Assembly (NCBI RefSeq): GCF_000422505.1
Contig: NZ_AULX01000018.1
Span: 62,001 to 126,000 of the forward strand
Direction of reading: 5' to 3'
Length of the DNA: 64,000 bases
Origin: Paenibacillus pinihumi DSM 23905 = JCM 16419
GTDB lineage: Bacteria; Bacillota; Bacilli; Paenibacillales; Paenibacillaceae
The position numbers and the translations under genes are program-made. Shown piece by piece: positions 36,728-45,841 of this stretch; the stretch's first letter is position 1, and the number at the start of each line of letters is the position of its first letter. The notes beneath the pieces are model-generated. The model did no database searches and had not been told where the DNA came from. It saw only the letters and a program-made list of their open reading frames with translations.

Positions 36728-36910
36728 TTCAGTCTCCCCCAAGTCATTAATTCTCACAATTGTAGCAGAAATAAATCCGGATAAGTTGAATCCCATACTT
36801 TTTACACACTTCTCCCGCAGTTTTACCAGAGATGGTCTGTATATTAAGAGCAGCAAGGCAAATCAGGCTGCGCAAGCAGAATAATTGCTGCCTATTGGAG
36901 GATTCACATA

Positions 36911-37780
36911 ATGAAAATTCACCGTCTGGCCCGCAAGGAGCTTATGATCGCATTTGCTTTTCTCATCCCGAGTTTAGTTGGATTTGCGGTTTTCTATCTG
37001 ATCCCTTTTGTACAGAGCGTACTTCTTTCCTTTCAGGACAAAGGTGGAGGAGGGAGCTTGACACTCGATAATTATAAGGATGTGCTGACGAGCTTGTCCT
37101 TTCAAAAGGCCGCAGCCAATACATTCTGGTTTACGGTTGTCAGTGTGCCGCTGCTTGTGGTCTTGTCTCTTGTTTTGGCACTGCTTCTCAACCAGCGTGT
37201 GTTCTTCCGGGACTGGCTCCGAACCGCTTATGTAATGCCGCTTGTAGTACCAGTTGCCTCGATTGTACTGGTGTGGCAGATATTATTTGATTGGAACGGA
37301 GCCTTCAATGGCGTGCTAATGCATTTTGGGCAAGACCGTGTTGACTGGATGAAATCTGATTGGGCAGGTCTTGTCATCATTCTTATTTATATATGGAAAA
37401 ACGTCGGTTATAATGTCGTACTGTTTTTGGCGGGACTGCAGAACATTCCGGATCAGTATTATGAAATTGCCAGTTTGGAAGGGGCAGGGCGGATGCGCAC
37501 GCTGTTTGGCATCACCTTGACCTATTTGACACCAACCACATTCCTGGTCATCTTAATGTCCGTTCTCAACTCCTTCAAAGTCTTTCGGGAGACGTATCTT
37601 GTGGCTGGCGCATATCCGCATGACCAGATTTATTTGATGCAGCACTATATGAACAATATGTTCCTCTCGCTGGATATTCAGAAGCTTTCGGCCGCAGCCG
37701 TACTGATGGCTCTTAGTATCCTCGTGCTTGTGGCCGTATTGTTCCGCACCGAGCGGGTATTCCGTTCCTTTATGGAATAG
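36911..37780 (+). CDS. Carbohydrate-type ABC transporter permease (MalF/UgpA-like)
   Basis: This 289-residue integral membrane protein has about six helices and the EAA-loop signature near NIPDQYYEIASLEGAGRMRTLFGITL. CUT1-type sugar importers use two such permeases. GGAGGATTC precedes the ATG. The next gene is the partner permease. No binding protein or ATPase gene is adjacent. The divergent two-component system suggests signal-controlled expression. Confidence 0.9.
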   Translation: MKIHRLARKELMIAFAFLIPSLVGFAVFYLIPFVQSVLLSFQDKGGGGSLTLDNYKDVLTSLSFQKAAANTFWFTVVSVPLLVVLSLVLALLLNQRVFFRDWLRTAYVMPLVVPVASIVLVWQILFDWNGAFNGVLMHFGQDRVDWMKSDWAGLVIILIYIWKNVGYNVVLFLAGLQNIPDQYYEIASLEGAGRMRTLFGITLTYLTPTTFLVILMSVLNSFKVFRETYLVAGAYPHDQIYLMQHYMNNMFLSLDIQKLSAAAVLMALSILVLVAVLFRTERVFRSFME

Positions 37781-37816
37781 CCGGTTTGAATGTTATGGAA
37801 AAGGAGGGATGCAATC

Positions 37817-38677
37817 ATGATGAAAAAGCTTATCAGCATTACTATGCTCCGGAGCGTTTTACTTTTAATGCTGGCGGTAGTTATGCTAATGCCGGTTATC
37901 TTAATGGTAGACAATTCGTTCATGACGGAAAAAGAAATTCAAGCCAACTACAGCATGCTGGGCAAGACCAGTACCAATGAAATTGTGAATATGAAGCTCA
38001 TCCCCGATTGGGTTTCATTTGACCAGTATTATAAGGTTCTTATTTCTACATCTGCGTTTCTGTTCATGTTCTGGAACTCGGTGCTGCTTGTACTGCCTAT
38101 TATTGCCGGACAAGTCCTTGTTGCAACACTCGCTGCCTTCGCATTTGGGAAGCTCCAGTTTCCGGGCAGAGAATCATTATTCTTCTTATACTTGATCACG
38201 ATGCTGATGCCGTTTCAGGTTACGCTCGTATCCAACTATATTATGGCGGATCAGCTAGGCTTGCTTAACACCCATAGCTCAATTATTTTGCCGGGTGTGT
38301 TCGGTGCCTTTGGAGTTTTCCTGCTGCGGCAGTTCATGATGCATATTCACTCGGCATATTTGGAGGCTGCAAAAATGGACGGTGCCGGCTATCTTCGCAT
38401 TTTTTTTACGATTGCGCTGCCGATGGTCAAGCCGGGCGTAGCAGCACTCGTAGTGCTGTTATTCGCAGATTATTGGAATATGGTGGAGCAGCCGCTTATT
38501 TTTCTGCAGGATGCAAATTTACAGCCTTTATCCATCTTCTTATCCCGGATTCAGGAGGAATTATTGGGCGTATCATTTGCCGCATCCGTTGTGTATATGA
38601 TGCCAATGGTTCTCTTGTTCTTATTCGCCGAACGTTATTTTATCGAGGGAATCCAGCTTTCCGGAGTAAAAGGCTAA
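37817..38677 (+). CDS. Carbohydrate-type ABC transporter permease (MalG/UgpE-like)
   Basis: About 286 residues with six helices and the EAA loop in HSAYLEAAKMDGAGYLRIFFTIALP (core EAAKMDGAG). It pairs with the preceding MalF-like permease. ATG 37817 is chosen because AAGGAGGGA lies 8 nt upstream; the frame opens earlier at 37790. It is followed by an HlyD-type adaptor gene rather than a solute-binding protein. Confidence 0.9.
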   Translation: MMKKLISITMLRSVLLLMLAVVMLMPVILMVDNSFMTEKEIQANYSMLGKTSTNEIVNMKLIPDWVSFDQYYKVLISTSAFLFMFWNSVLLVLPIIAGQVLVATLAAFAFGKLQFPGRESLFFLYLITMLMPFQVTLVSNYIMADQLGLLNTHSSIILPGVFGAFGVFLLRQFMMHIHSAYLEAAKMDGAGYLRIFFTIALPMVKPGVAALVVLLFADYWNMVEQPLIFLQDANLQPLSIFLSRIQEELLGVSFAASVVYMMPMVLLFLFAERYFIEGIQLSGVKG

Positions 38678-38705
38678 TGGAAGCAGGCAGAAAGGGGTTA
38701 GACAA

Positions 38706-39842
38706 TTGAATCGGAGACAAAGACTTGCAGGCATCCTGTTTATTTTATTTTTCGTGCTGTTGGGAGGTTTGACGTTTTTCAGCAATACGTTCCAGAATGC
38801 CATGCTGCCGAAGGTTACCACAGAGAAGCCCGTCAAAAAGCCGCTGTCGCACAAGATAAAAGGCAGTGGCGTTATTACGCCAAAGGAAGAAGCGGATGTT
38901 CTGAGTGAAGGCGGCGGGAAGGTAATCAAGGTCCACATCAGCAAAAATGATCAAATTAAGAAAGGACAATTGCTCCTGACCTATGACACCACAAAAGCAG
39001 AGCAGGACATCATGGATGCTGAAGACCAGTTGAAGAAAACGAAATTGAACCGGGAACTGCTGCAGGAGCAATTTATCACCGCACAACAAAAAGGTGAGGA
39101 GGCGGACATTCGGGCAGCGGAACGTGCCCTGAGAGCAGATGAGCTGGAGCAGGATATTGCCAGGCGCAAAATTGAAGCTATGCGGAAGGATCTTGAAGCA
39201 AAACGGACCTTAAAAGCTCCCTTTTCCGGAAAAGTGAAGACGCTTGAGGCCAAGGAGGGGGTCAGCATGGCACCTGGACAAAGCGTCCTTAAATTAGTAA
39301 AGACGGAGGAAGGATTTCAGTTCACTTTGACGGTAGAGGAGGAGAAGGCGGACTTGCTGGAGATAGGTGAACAAGTGAAATTGAATTTAAAAGCGATGAA
39401 AAAGAAGGGGGTAGAAGGAACGATAACTGAAATCAAAGAGCCTGATAATAGCGACGGCGCAGGCCCTAATCCGGGTGGGAATGACGGAGAGGGAGGAGCT
39501 CAAGGGGCGAAGCCGAAAAAGACGGTCATCATTTCACTATCGGGGCAGGGGCTTCAAGGCGGCGAGCAAGCCACTGTAGAGTTGCAAAAACCGGCTGCAG
39601 AGCAGGGGCTGGTCATTCGCAAAGAGCTGGTCAAGAAAGACAGCACAGGAAGTTATGTCTTTGTCGTTCGGGAGGCCAAGAGTGCACTCGGCAACACCTA
39701 TAGAGCGCAAAAAGCATATTTGATGACAGGGGAAGAGAACGGCGATGAAATCATCATTCTGGGCGGAATTTCTGATCAGGACAGTATAATTGCGGATTCA
39801 AGCGAACCGCTGGAGGACGGCAACCGGGTTCGAGTCGAATAG
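38706..39842 (+). CDS. HlyD/RND-type efflux adaptor (YknX-like membrane fusion protein)
   Basis: This 378-residue protein has one N-terminal membrane segment (LAGILFILFFVLLGGLTFF), a lipoyl half (GSGVITPKEEADVLSEGGGK), a coiled-coil hairpin (about 100-165, LEQDIARRKIEAMRKDLEAK), the second lipoyl half (LKAPFSGKVKTLEA), a beta-barrel and a membrane-proximal domain. The TTG start has AAAGGGG 8 nt upstream. Adaptors of this type normally work with a MacB/YknYZ-like exporter. Here it follows two importer-like permeases, which is unusual, and the expected ATPase/permease genes are absent downstream. Confidence 0.88.
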   Translation: MNRRQRLAGILFILFFVLLGGLTFFSNTFQNAMLPKVTTEKPVKKPLSHKIKGSGVITPKEEADVLSEGGGKVIKVHISKNDQIKKGQLLLTYDTTKAEQDIMDAEDQLKKTKLNRELLQEQFITAQQKGEEADIRAAERALRADELEQDIARRKIEAMRKDLEAKRTLKAPFSGKVKTLEAKEGVSMAPGQSVLKLVKTEEGFQFTLTVEEEKADLLEIGEQVKLNLKAMKKKGVEGTITEIKEPDNSDGAGPNPGGNDGEGGAQGAKPKKTVIISLSGQGLQGGEQATVELQKPAAEQGLVIRKELVKKDSTGSYVFVVREAKSALGNTYRAQKAYLMTGEENGDEIIILGGISDQDSIIADSSEPLEDGNRVRVE

Positions 39843-39872
39843 CTGGCAGGCAAGGGCCAAGGGGGCGGAACA

Positions 39873-39929
39873 ATGAATAAACAGGAACATAGAAAAGTGA
39901 GTGAGATCCGGTCAACCGCAGGTTTGTAA
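39873..39929 (+). other. Eighteen-codon open frame with ribosome binding site, possible gene remnant
   Basis: AAGGGGGCGG precedes ATG 39873, which opens a frame of only 18 codons (MNKQEHRKVSEIRSTAGL). It sits where the next gene of the permease-adaptor operon would begin and may be the stump of a deleted gene. Alternatively it is chance. Confidence 0.3.
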
Positions 39930-39986
39930 AGCTTGGCACGGTTTAAGAGATTCAAAAGATATACGGAGTCTTACACAAGTGATGAA

Positions 39987-40036
39987 GGCATGAAATCTCT
40001 GTAGAAGCTAAATGCTATGAGATTTCATGCCTGTTT
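39987..40036 (+). terminator. Intrinsic terminator after the permease-adaptor operon
   Basis: GGCATGAAATCTC/GAGATTTCATGCC is a perfect 13-bp inverted repeat with a 19-nt loop, followed by TGTTTT. It separates the adaptor operon from the next ABC operon. Confidence 0.85.
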
Positions 40037-40160
40037 TAACAAACCGTAATCATTCGGATAATCTTCAGCAAATAAACACGATCTATACTCAAGTTGGGTC
40101 AAAAACAACAACAATGCATGGACAACCCACAATAATCCACATGGGAGTGAAAGAAAGATC

Positions 40161-41288
40161 ATGAAACCTTGGGTGAAAAAACAACTGTTTTTCGGTCTTA
40201 TCATGTCTGTGTTCGTGTTAATGCTGGCAGCATGCGGGGGTACAAATACCAAGAGCGGAGCTAACGGCCAGCCTGCCGGAGAAGCACCGGCTCAAACGGA
40301 AGAAGTTTCTGTCGCTGATCTGGAGAAAAAGGCGAAGGAAGAAGGCGCCATTGCAAGTGTCGGGATGCCGGATTCCTGGGCGAACTGGAAGGACACTTGG
40401 GCAGACCTGGAGAGCAAGTATTCGTTAAAGCATACCGATACAGACATGTCGAGTGCGGAGGAAATCGCCAAGTTTGAAGCGGAAAAGGACAAGCCTACCG
40501 CAGATATCGGGGATGTCGGTATCGCATTCGGTCCGGTTGCAGTAGAGAAAGGCGTAACACAGCCTTATAAAACTTCTTACTGGGATGAGATTCCGGCATG
40601 GGCCAAGGACAAGGACGGACATTGGCTGGTCGGATACCAAGGCTCCATCGCCTTCCTGACGAATACAAAGCTTGTGCCTAGTGCGCCTAAGAGCTGGGAA
40701 GATCTGAAGAACGGAAACTATAAAATTATCGTGGGCGATGTAACCAAAGCTGCACAAGCTCAAATGGCGGTACTCGCTGCTGCGATCGCATTTGGCGGAG
40801 ATGAATCCAACATTGAGCCGGGAATCGCGTATTTCGAAGACCTTGCCAAGAAGGGCCGCTTGTCCAATGCCGAAGCAAGTCTGGCAAACATCGAGAAGGG
40901 CGAAGTTGAAGTGACTCTGCTGTGGGATTTCAACGCGCTGAACTACAGTGACCAGCTTGGCAAGCAGCAGTTCAATGTCTCCATTCCGAAAGAAGGCAGC
41001 GTCGTGAGCGGTTATGCGACAATCATCAACAAGTATGCACCGCATCCGAACGCAGCGAAGCTGGCGCGTGAGTATATTTTGAGCGATGCCGGACAAATCA
41101 ACCTGGCCAAAGGCTATGCAAGACCGATCCGTGAGAGCGTCAAGCTGCCGGAAGATGTAGCAGCCAAATTGCTGCCTAAAGAAGAATATGCGAACGTGAA
41201 GCCGGTAGGAGACTACAAAGTCTGGGAAGAGACTGCGAAGAAGATTCCTCAGCTCTGGCAGGAACGTGTACTTGTTCATATGAACTAA
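40161..41288 (+). CDS. ABC transporter solute-binding lipoprotein
   Basis: This 375-residue lipoprotein has the lipobox LMLAACGG. Mature-part features such as DIGDVGIAFGPVAVEKG, WEDLKNGNYKIIVGDVTKAAQAQ and ANIEKGEVEVTLLWDFNAL place it with family 1/6 binding proteins of the Fe3+/polyamine/2-aminoethylphosphonate type. GGGAGTGAAAG precedes the ATG. It is the first gene of a seven-gene operon, followed by a hairpin that may set its level above the downstream genes. The ligand is not determined; downstream phosphoesterase genes favour a phosphorylated compound. Confidence 0.9.
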   Translation: MKPWVKKQLFFGLIMSVFVLMLAACGGTNTKSGANGQPAGEAPAQTEEVSVADLEKKAKEEGAIASVGMPDSWANWKDTWADLESKYSLKHTDTDMSSAEEIAKFEAEKDKPTADIGDVGIAFGPVAVEKGVTQPYKTSYWDEIPAWAKDKDGHWLVGYQGSIAFLTNTKLVPSAPKSWEDLKNGNYKIIVGDVTKAAQAQMAVLAAAIAFGGDESNIEPGIAYFEDLAKKGRLSNAEASLANIEKGEVEVTLLWDFNALNYSDQLGKQQFNVSIPKEGSVVSGYATIINKYAPHPNAAKLAREYILSDAGQINLAKGYARPIRESVKLPEDVAAKLLPKEEYANVKPVGDYKVWEETAKKIPQLWQERVLVHMN

Positions 41289-41317
41289 ACAAGCAGTAAG
41301 AATGCAATATGCCCTGC

Positions 41318-41363
41318 AAAGGAGTGTCTTCATCTTCGGGCCGGAGACACTCCTTTGTTTTTA
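41318..41363 (+). terminator. Intercistronic terminator/attenuator after the binding-protein gene
   Basis: AAAGGAGTGTCT/AGACACTCCTTT forms a 12-bp stem with a 15-nt loop, followed by GTTTTT. It lies between the binding-protein and permease genes. Partial read-through would yield excess binding protein, a common pattern in importer operons. Confidence 0.85.
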
Positions 41364-41398
41364 AAATGAAGGTCTTGCGCTCGAGGAAGGGGAGAGAC

Positions 41399-42319
41399 AT
41401 GAAACGGAGAAACCGGTGGATTTTTGCAGGGCTGATTCCCTTTGCAGTCATGATCGTTGCGTTTCAATTGGCTCCAATTATATCGATGTTAACGGGCAGT
41501 GTAACAGCGGAGAACGGCTCAGGCGTTACACTGGAATATTACACGAGAGTTTTAACCAGTGATTATTATTTGAAAGCGATCAAGAACAGCTTGCTCATTT
41601 CAGTGACTTCAAGCCTTGCCGGGATTGTGATCGGTCTGGTGTGTGCCTATTCGATTACGCGATTCGCACCAGGAATACGCAACCGTCTGTTCATGCTATC
41701 CAATATGACATCGAATTTTGCAGGTGTTCCACTTGCCTTTGCTTATATTATTTTGCTTGGCAGCAACGGCGTATTCACGCTGTTGTTCAAGCAGTGGGGA
41801 TGGGATGTATTCGCCAGCTTTAACCTGTACAGCTGGACAGGACTGATCCTGGTCTACATTTATTTTCAGATTCCACTGGCACTTCTGCTGCTCTATCCTT
41901 CCTTCTATGGCATCCGTGAACAGTGGAAGGAGGCAGCTTCCCTGCTCGGGGCAAGCAAATGGCAGTTCTGGAGAACGGTCGGCATACCGGTTCTGATGCC
42001 GGCTGTGTTTGGGACTATCGGCATTTTGTTCGCGAACTCCATGGGGGCTTATGCCACCGCGTATGCACTTGTTGGCGGCAATTACAATTTGCTGGCGATC
42101 CGGATCGGCTCCCTCGTAGCGGGAAATGTCATCAATGAGCCGCAGCTTGGCAATGTGCTGGCCGTTATTCTGGCCCTGACGACTTTGATTGCCGTGTATC
42201 TCAATCATAAGATGACTCAGCGCAATCAATTATTCCAATCAGGACCCGCATCCGTACCGGTGCGCAAACGCCGGAAGCTATTGCGGCCATGGGCGCCGGT
42301 TGTGAAGGAGGAGCTGTAA
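41399..42319 (+). CDS. ABC transporter permease (PotB/FbpB-like), first subunit
   Basis: This 306-residue protein has about six helices and an EAA loop in YGIREQWKEAASLLGASKWQFWRTVGIP (core EAASLLGAS). ATG 41399 is preceded by GGAAGGGGAGAG; the longer frame from 41309 runs through the attenuator hairpin and is unlikely. The stop overlaps the next start by 1 bp (TAATG). It belongs with the downstream permease and ATPase. Confidence 0.9.
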   Translation: MKRRNRWIFAGLIPFAVMIVAFQLAPIISMLTGSVTAENGSGVTLEYYTRVLTSDYYLKAIKNSLLISVTSSLAGIVIGLVCAYSITRFAPGIRNRLFMLSNMTSNFAGVPLAFAYIILLGSNGVFTLLFKQWGWDVFASFNLYSWTGLILVYIYFQIPLALLLLYPSFYGIREQWKEAASLLGASKWQFWRTVGIPVLMPAVFGTIGILFANSMGAYATAYALVGGNYNLLAIRIGSLVAGNVINEPQLGNVLAVILALTTLIAVYLNHKMTQRNQLFQSGPASVPVRKRRKLLRPWAPVVKEEL

Positions 42320-43125
42320 TGGAAAGTGTGAGGAAGGCCGGCTGGCCGCATCGCATCGTTGTGACTGTGCTTATGGTGTACCTGCTGCTGCCGCTGCTGG
42401 CGACTTTTATTTATGCGTTTGCGAAGGATTGGCAAGCGACAATTTTGCCGGAGCGCTGGACACTGGAATGGTTTGGCGAGCTGTTCAGGGATGTACGGTT
42501 CCTGGATGCCTTGTGGAGATCCTTCTACTTATGCGCTATAAGCGTAGCGCTCAGCCTGGCTGTCATGCTGCCTGCGGTGTTTGTCATAACGGTGTATTTT
42601 CCGAAATGGGAGAGCTTTATGAAAGGGATCGTCGTCCTTCCGTATGCCGTACCTGGCGTGGTAGCAGCGGTAGGACTCATTCGGGCGTATTCTTCCGGGC
42701 CGGTCAACATCGCAGGCACGGCTTATATTTTGATCGGTGCTTATTTCATTGTCATTCTGCCATACATGTATCAGGGAATACGGAACAGCCTGTTGACCGT
42801 TTCTGCGGTTGATTTGCTGCAATCGGCTGAGCTCCTGGGCGCAACCCGGGCGAGGGCCTTTATAAATGTTATTTTGCCAAATATATGGCCGGGTGTCATT
42901 ACGTCTACGCTCTTGTCCTTCTCCGTGCTGTTCGGCGAGTTTGTACTGACCAACATGCTGGTAGGCGGGCATATTCAGACGGTTCAGATCTATTTGTACC
43001 AGCGTCTCGGGGAGAGCGGGCATTTGGCAAGCGCCATTGCGATTTCGTATTTCATATTTATCCTCGCGTTGTCCATGATCCTGATGAAGCTTGGCCAGAA
43101 AATGAACAGGGGGATTGAAGGATGA
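42319..43125 (+). CDS. ABC transporter permease (PotC-like), second subunit
   Basis: This 268-residue protein has six helices and an EAA loop in LLQSAELLGATRARAFINVILP (core SAELLGATR). ATG 42319 with GGAGGAG upstream is chosen over an earlier in-frame start at 42289 that lies inside the previous gene. The stop overlaps the ATPase start by 4 bp, so the three membrane-complex genes are translationally coupled. Confidence 0.9.
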   Translation: MESVRKAGWPHRIVVTVLMVYLLLPLLATFIYAFAKDWQATILPERWTLEWFGELFRDVRFLDALWRSFYLCAISVALSLAVMLPAVFVITVYFPKWESFMKGIVVLPYAVPGVVAAVGLIRAYSSGPVNIAGTAYILIGAYFIVILPYMYQGIRNSLLTVSAVDLLQSAELLGATRARAFINVILPNIWPGVITSTLLSFSVLFGEFVLTNMLVGGHIQTVQIYLYQRLGESGHLASAIAISYFIFILALSMILMKLGQKMNRGIEG

Positions 43126-44165
43126 ACGCCTATCTGGAACTCCAGGGCATCCGCAAGCAGTTTGGAGATGCCAATGTGCTGAATCATGTAAATTTAAAAA
43201 TTGCCGAAGGAGAGATGGTCACGCTCCTCGGTCCTTCCGGATGCGGAAAAAGCACACTTTTGCGCTGCATCGCCGGTCTGACGGAAATTGATGACGGGCA
43301 AATTATTTTGGCGCAGAAGAATATCGTGAATGTTCCGCCGCGCAACCGGGAGATCGGGATGGTTTTCCAATCGTATGGGCTATTTCCGAATATGACGGTC
43401 ATCGAGAACATTGAATACGGGATGAAAATGCGGAGAGCCTCCAAAGAGGAACGCCGCAAACGATCGGATGAGCTGCTGGCCATTATTGATCTGGAGGACA
43501 AGCGCGGATCTTATCCACGGCAGTTGTCCGGCGGCCAGCAGCAGCGCGTGGCGCTTGCCCGTTCGCTTGCCGTTCAACCTAAGGTACTGCTGCTCGACGA
43601 GCCGCTCAGCGCACTTGATGCCAAGATTCGCAAGAGCCTGCGGACAGAAATCAGGGAGATTCAAAAACGGTTTAATATGACCACCATATTCGTTACCCAC
43701 GACCAGGAAGAGGCACTTATTGTATCAGACCGGGTATGTCTGATGAATAAGGGGAATATCGTACAAGAGGGAACACCAGAGGACATTTATACAACGCCCC
43801 GAACTGAATTTGTTGCCCGGTTCATGGGCAGCTACAATGTGCTGACACGCCCTGAGGTGCTTAATCTGTTTGGTCAAGTGGACAGCGGGTCGGAGAGTTT
43901 TGCCATTCGTCCCGAGTCTGTTGCGTTGCTGAACGAGGAATCACGAAGTGAAGCTGTTCGTACAGGCAAGCAAATCGTGGACGGTACTGTCCGTTCAATC
44001 TCGATCCTCGGCAACGTGCTCCGCTATTCGGTTCAGGCTGCGGGTGTGAGCTTGACGGTTGATGCGCTTAATGACAGCCGTTCATTGCGAATCGGCGAGA
44101 ACAGTCCGGTCAGCATTGCGCTGGATGCTTCCCAGCTCTTGCATTTGGAGAGGGAAGGAGCGTAA
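43122..44165 (+). CDS. ABC transporter ATP-binding protein (PotA/FbpC-like)
   Basis: This 347-residue ATPase has Walker A GPSGCGKSTLLR, Q-loop MVFQSYGLF, signature QLSGGQQQRVALAR, Walker B LLLDEPLSALD and the H-loop VTHDQEEAL. A C-terminal TOBE-type regulatory domain begins around FAIRPESVALL. It overlaps the upstream permease by 4 bp and precedes the DeoR gene by 5 bp. It energises the importer encoded by the preceding three genes. Confidence 0.95.
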   Translation: MNAYLELQGIRKQFGDANVLNHVNLKIAEGEMVTLLGPSGCGKSTLLRCIAGLTEIDDGQIILAQKNIVNVPPRNREIGMVFQSYGLFPNMTVIENIEYGMKMRRASKEERRKRSDELLAIIDLEDKRGSYPRQLSGGQQQRVALARSLAVQPKVLLLDEPLSALDAKIRKSLRTEIREIQKRFNMTTIFVTHDQEEALIVSDRVCLMNKGNIVQEGTPEDIYTTPRTEFVARFMGSYNVLTRPEVLNLFGQVDSGSESFAIRPESVALLNEESRSEAVRTGKQIVDGTVRSISILGNVLRYSVQAAGVSLTVDALNDSRSLRIGENSPVSIALDASQLLHLEREGA

Positions 44166-44170
44166 GTGCA

Positions 44171-44956
44171 ATGTCGATTTCATCGGAAGAACGCAAACGA
44201 ATCATCATTGAGCAATTAAAGCTAGAAGGACAGGTGAAGGTGCCTGAGCTGTCGTTGCGTCTGACCATTTCGGAGGAAACGGTCCGCCGCGATCTGGTCG
44301 TGCTGGAGCGGGAGGGGATTGCCAAGCGCGTATATGGCGGGGCAGTGCTCCAAAAGTCGTCGGGCTATGAGCCGCCGTATGTGCAGCGTCAGCAGGTCAG
44401 AGCAGAGGAGAAGGCACGGATCGGACGGGCAGCGGCTGAGATGATTGAATCCGGAGACACGATCGCCATTGATGTCGGAACCACGACACTGGAGCTGGCA
44501 AAAGCAATTGCCGGACGCGAACGGCTTACGATTCTGACGAATTCTGTGGCGGTTGCTTATCATTTAATGGAGTCTGTCAGCAGCGGGAGGTTTTCTGGTA
44601 AAATTATTGTCATGGGAGGGGAGCTGAACCCGGAGCAGCAATCGATCTCAGGTCCGCTCGCTGAAGGGATCATCTCCCAGTTCCGTGTGGATAAAGCATT
44701 TATATCGGTTGGCGGCATTTCTCTTAAACGGGGCATTAGCGATTATGACCTCGGCGAGGCTGTCATCTCCCGCCGGATGGTGGAATCGGCGTGCCAGACC
44801 ATTGTTCTGGCGGATGATTCCAAGCTGGATAAGGAAGCGTTTGCAGAGATTGCCCCGCTGCATAATGCGCACATTATCGTCAGTAATACTGCCGCTCCGA
44901 AGGAATGGTCAGCCATGCTCAGAAGCCAGCACGTACATTGGATTGAAGCGAAATAG
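44171..44956 (+). CDS. DeoR/GlpR family transcriptional regulator
   Basis: This 261-residue regulator has an N-terminal winged helix (LSLRLTISEETVRRDLVVLE with the linker RVYGGAV) and a DeoR C-terminal sensor domain (IDVGTTTLELAKAI, GELNPEQQSISGPLAE). DeoR regulators usually sense phosphorylated sugars or polyols. It lies between the ATPase and phosphoesterase genes, so it probably represses this operon until a phosphorylated substrate or intermediate appears. Confidence 0.93.
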   Translation: MSISSEERKRIIIEQLKLEGQVKVPELSLRLTISEETVRRDLVVLEREGIAKRVYGGAVLQKSSGYEPPYVQRQQVRAEEKARIGRAAAEMIESGDTIAIDVGTTTLELAKAIAGRERLTILTNSVAVAYHLMESVSSGRFSGKIIVMGGELNPEQQSISGPLAEGIISQFRVDKAFISVGGISLKRGISDYDLGEAVISRRMVESACQTIVLADDSKLDKEAFAEIAPLHNAHIIVSNTAAPKEWSAMLRSQHVHWIEAK

Positions 44957-44969
44957 GGAGGAAAGCAAT

Positions 44970-45803
44970 ATGGAAAAATCAAGGCAGAAACTGATTGTTG
45001 TCGTTTTGGACGGGTTAAGATTTGATGCAGCGCGAAAATATTTGGGCTATGTAGAGCATCTGGTGGAGCAGGGCATTGTCGGCTGCTACCCGGTTCAATC
45101 CGAACTTCCCAGCCTCTCGCGCCCGCTCTATGAAGTGCTGCTTACAGGCACCCCGGTTGCACGCAATGGTATTACCGCGAACCATGTGACGCGTCTAAGC
45201 CATGAAGAGAGTGTATTTCATCTGGCTTCGCAGGCAGGTCTGACCACAGCTGCTGCGGCATATCACTGGGTTAGCGAGCTTTACAACTCGGCGCCTTTTA
45301 ATCCGGTTACCGACCGCCATCAGCATCATGCGGACAAGCCGATTCAGCATGGGGTGTTTTACTTTGAAGATCATTATCCGGACAATCATCTGTTCCTGGA
45401 TGCAGAATATTTGCGCACAGCATATGACCCGGATTTCTTATACATTCACTCGATGAATATTGATGATGCCGGACACAAGTTTGGCGGAGAGAGCAAGCAG
45501 TATGAAGGTGCTGTGCGCGGGGCCGATGGAATTCTTGCAGCGCTTGTCCCGCAGTGGACTGCACAGGGCTACCAGGTAATTGTTACCTCCGACCACGGAA
45601 TGAATGCCATGGGCCAGCACGGAGGCACGGAGCCGGAGGAGCGCAATGTGCCGCTGTATGTATGGGGCGGGCTGCCTTTTGATGCGATGCAAAATGAATC
45701 GGGCGGATTGTCCCAGCTTATTATGGCTCCTCTTATGTGCAGCTATCTCGGTATCGGGCCGTCTGAAGCGATGATTGACCCGTCTGCAAGGCATAACAAA
45801 TAA
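44970..45803 (+). CDS. Alkaline phosphatase superfamily / nucleotide pyrophosphatase-type hydrolase
   Basis: This 277-residue enzyme has metal-site motifs VVVLDGLRFDAARKYL (first Asp), nucleophile region ELPSLSRPLYEVLLTG, IDDAGHKFGG (Asp/His) and TSDHGMNAMGQHGG (Asp-His and His). No signal peptide, so it acts in the cytosol. ATG 44970 is preceded by GGGAGGAAAG; the longer frame overlaps the DeoR gene. In this superfamily the enzymes hydrolyse phosphodiesters, phosphonoacetate or phosphomonoesters. The operon suggests it processes the imported compound. Confidence 0.88.
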   Translation: MEKSRQKLIVVVLDGLRFDAARKYLGYVEHLVEQGIVGCYPVQSELPSLSRPLYEVLLTGTPVARNGITANHVTRLSHEESVFHLASQAGLTTAAAAYHWVSELYNSAPFNPVTDRHQHHADKPIQHGVFYFEDHYPDNHLFLDAEYLRTAYDPDFLYIHSMNIDDAGHKFGGESKQYEGAVRGADGILAALVPQWTAQGYQVIVTSDHGMNAMGQHGGTEPEERNVPLYVWGGLPFDAMQNESGGLSQLIMAPLMCSYLGIGPSEAMIDPSARHNK

Positions 45804-45841
45804 ATTTACAGCATTAAATATATATGAATGGAGGGCAGCCA

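Noticed and set aside
40425-41333. 302-codon - strand frame antisense to the solute-binding lipoprotein
   Set aside because: Shadow of a strongly coding + strand gene; no start signal and no family features.
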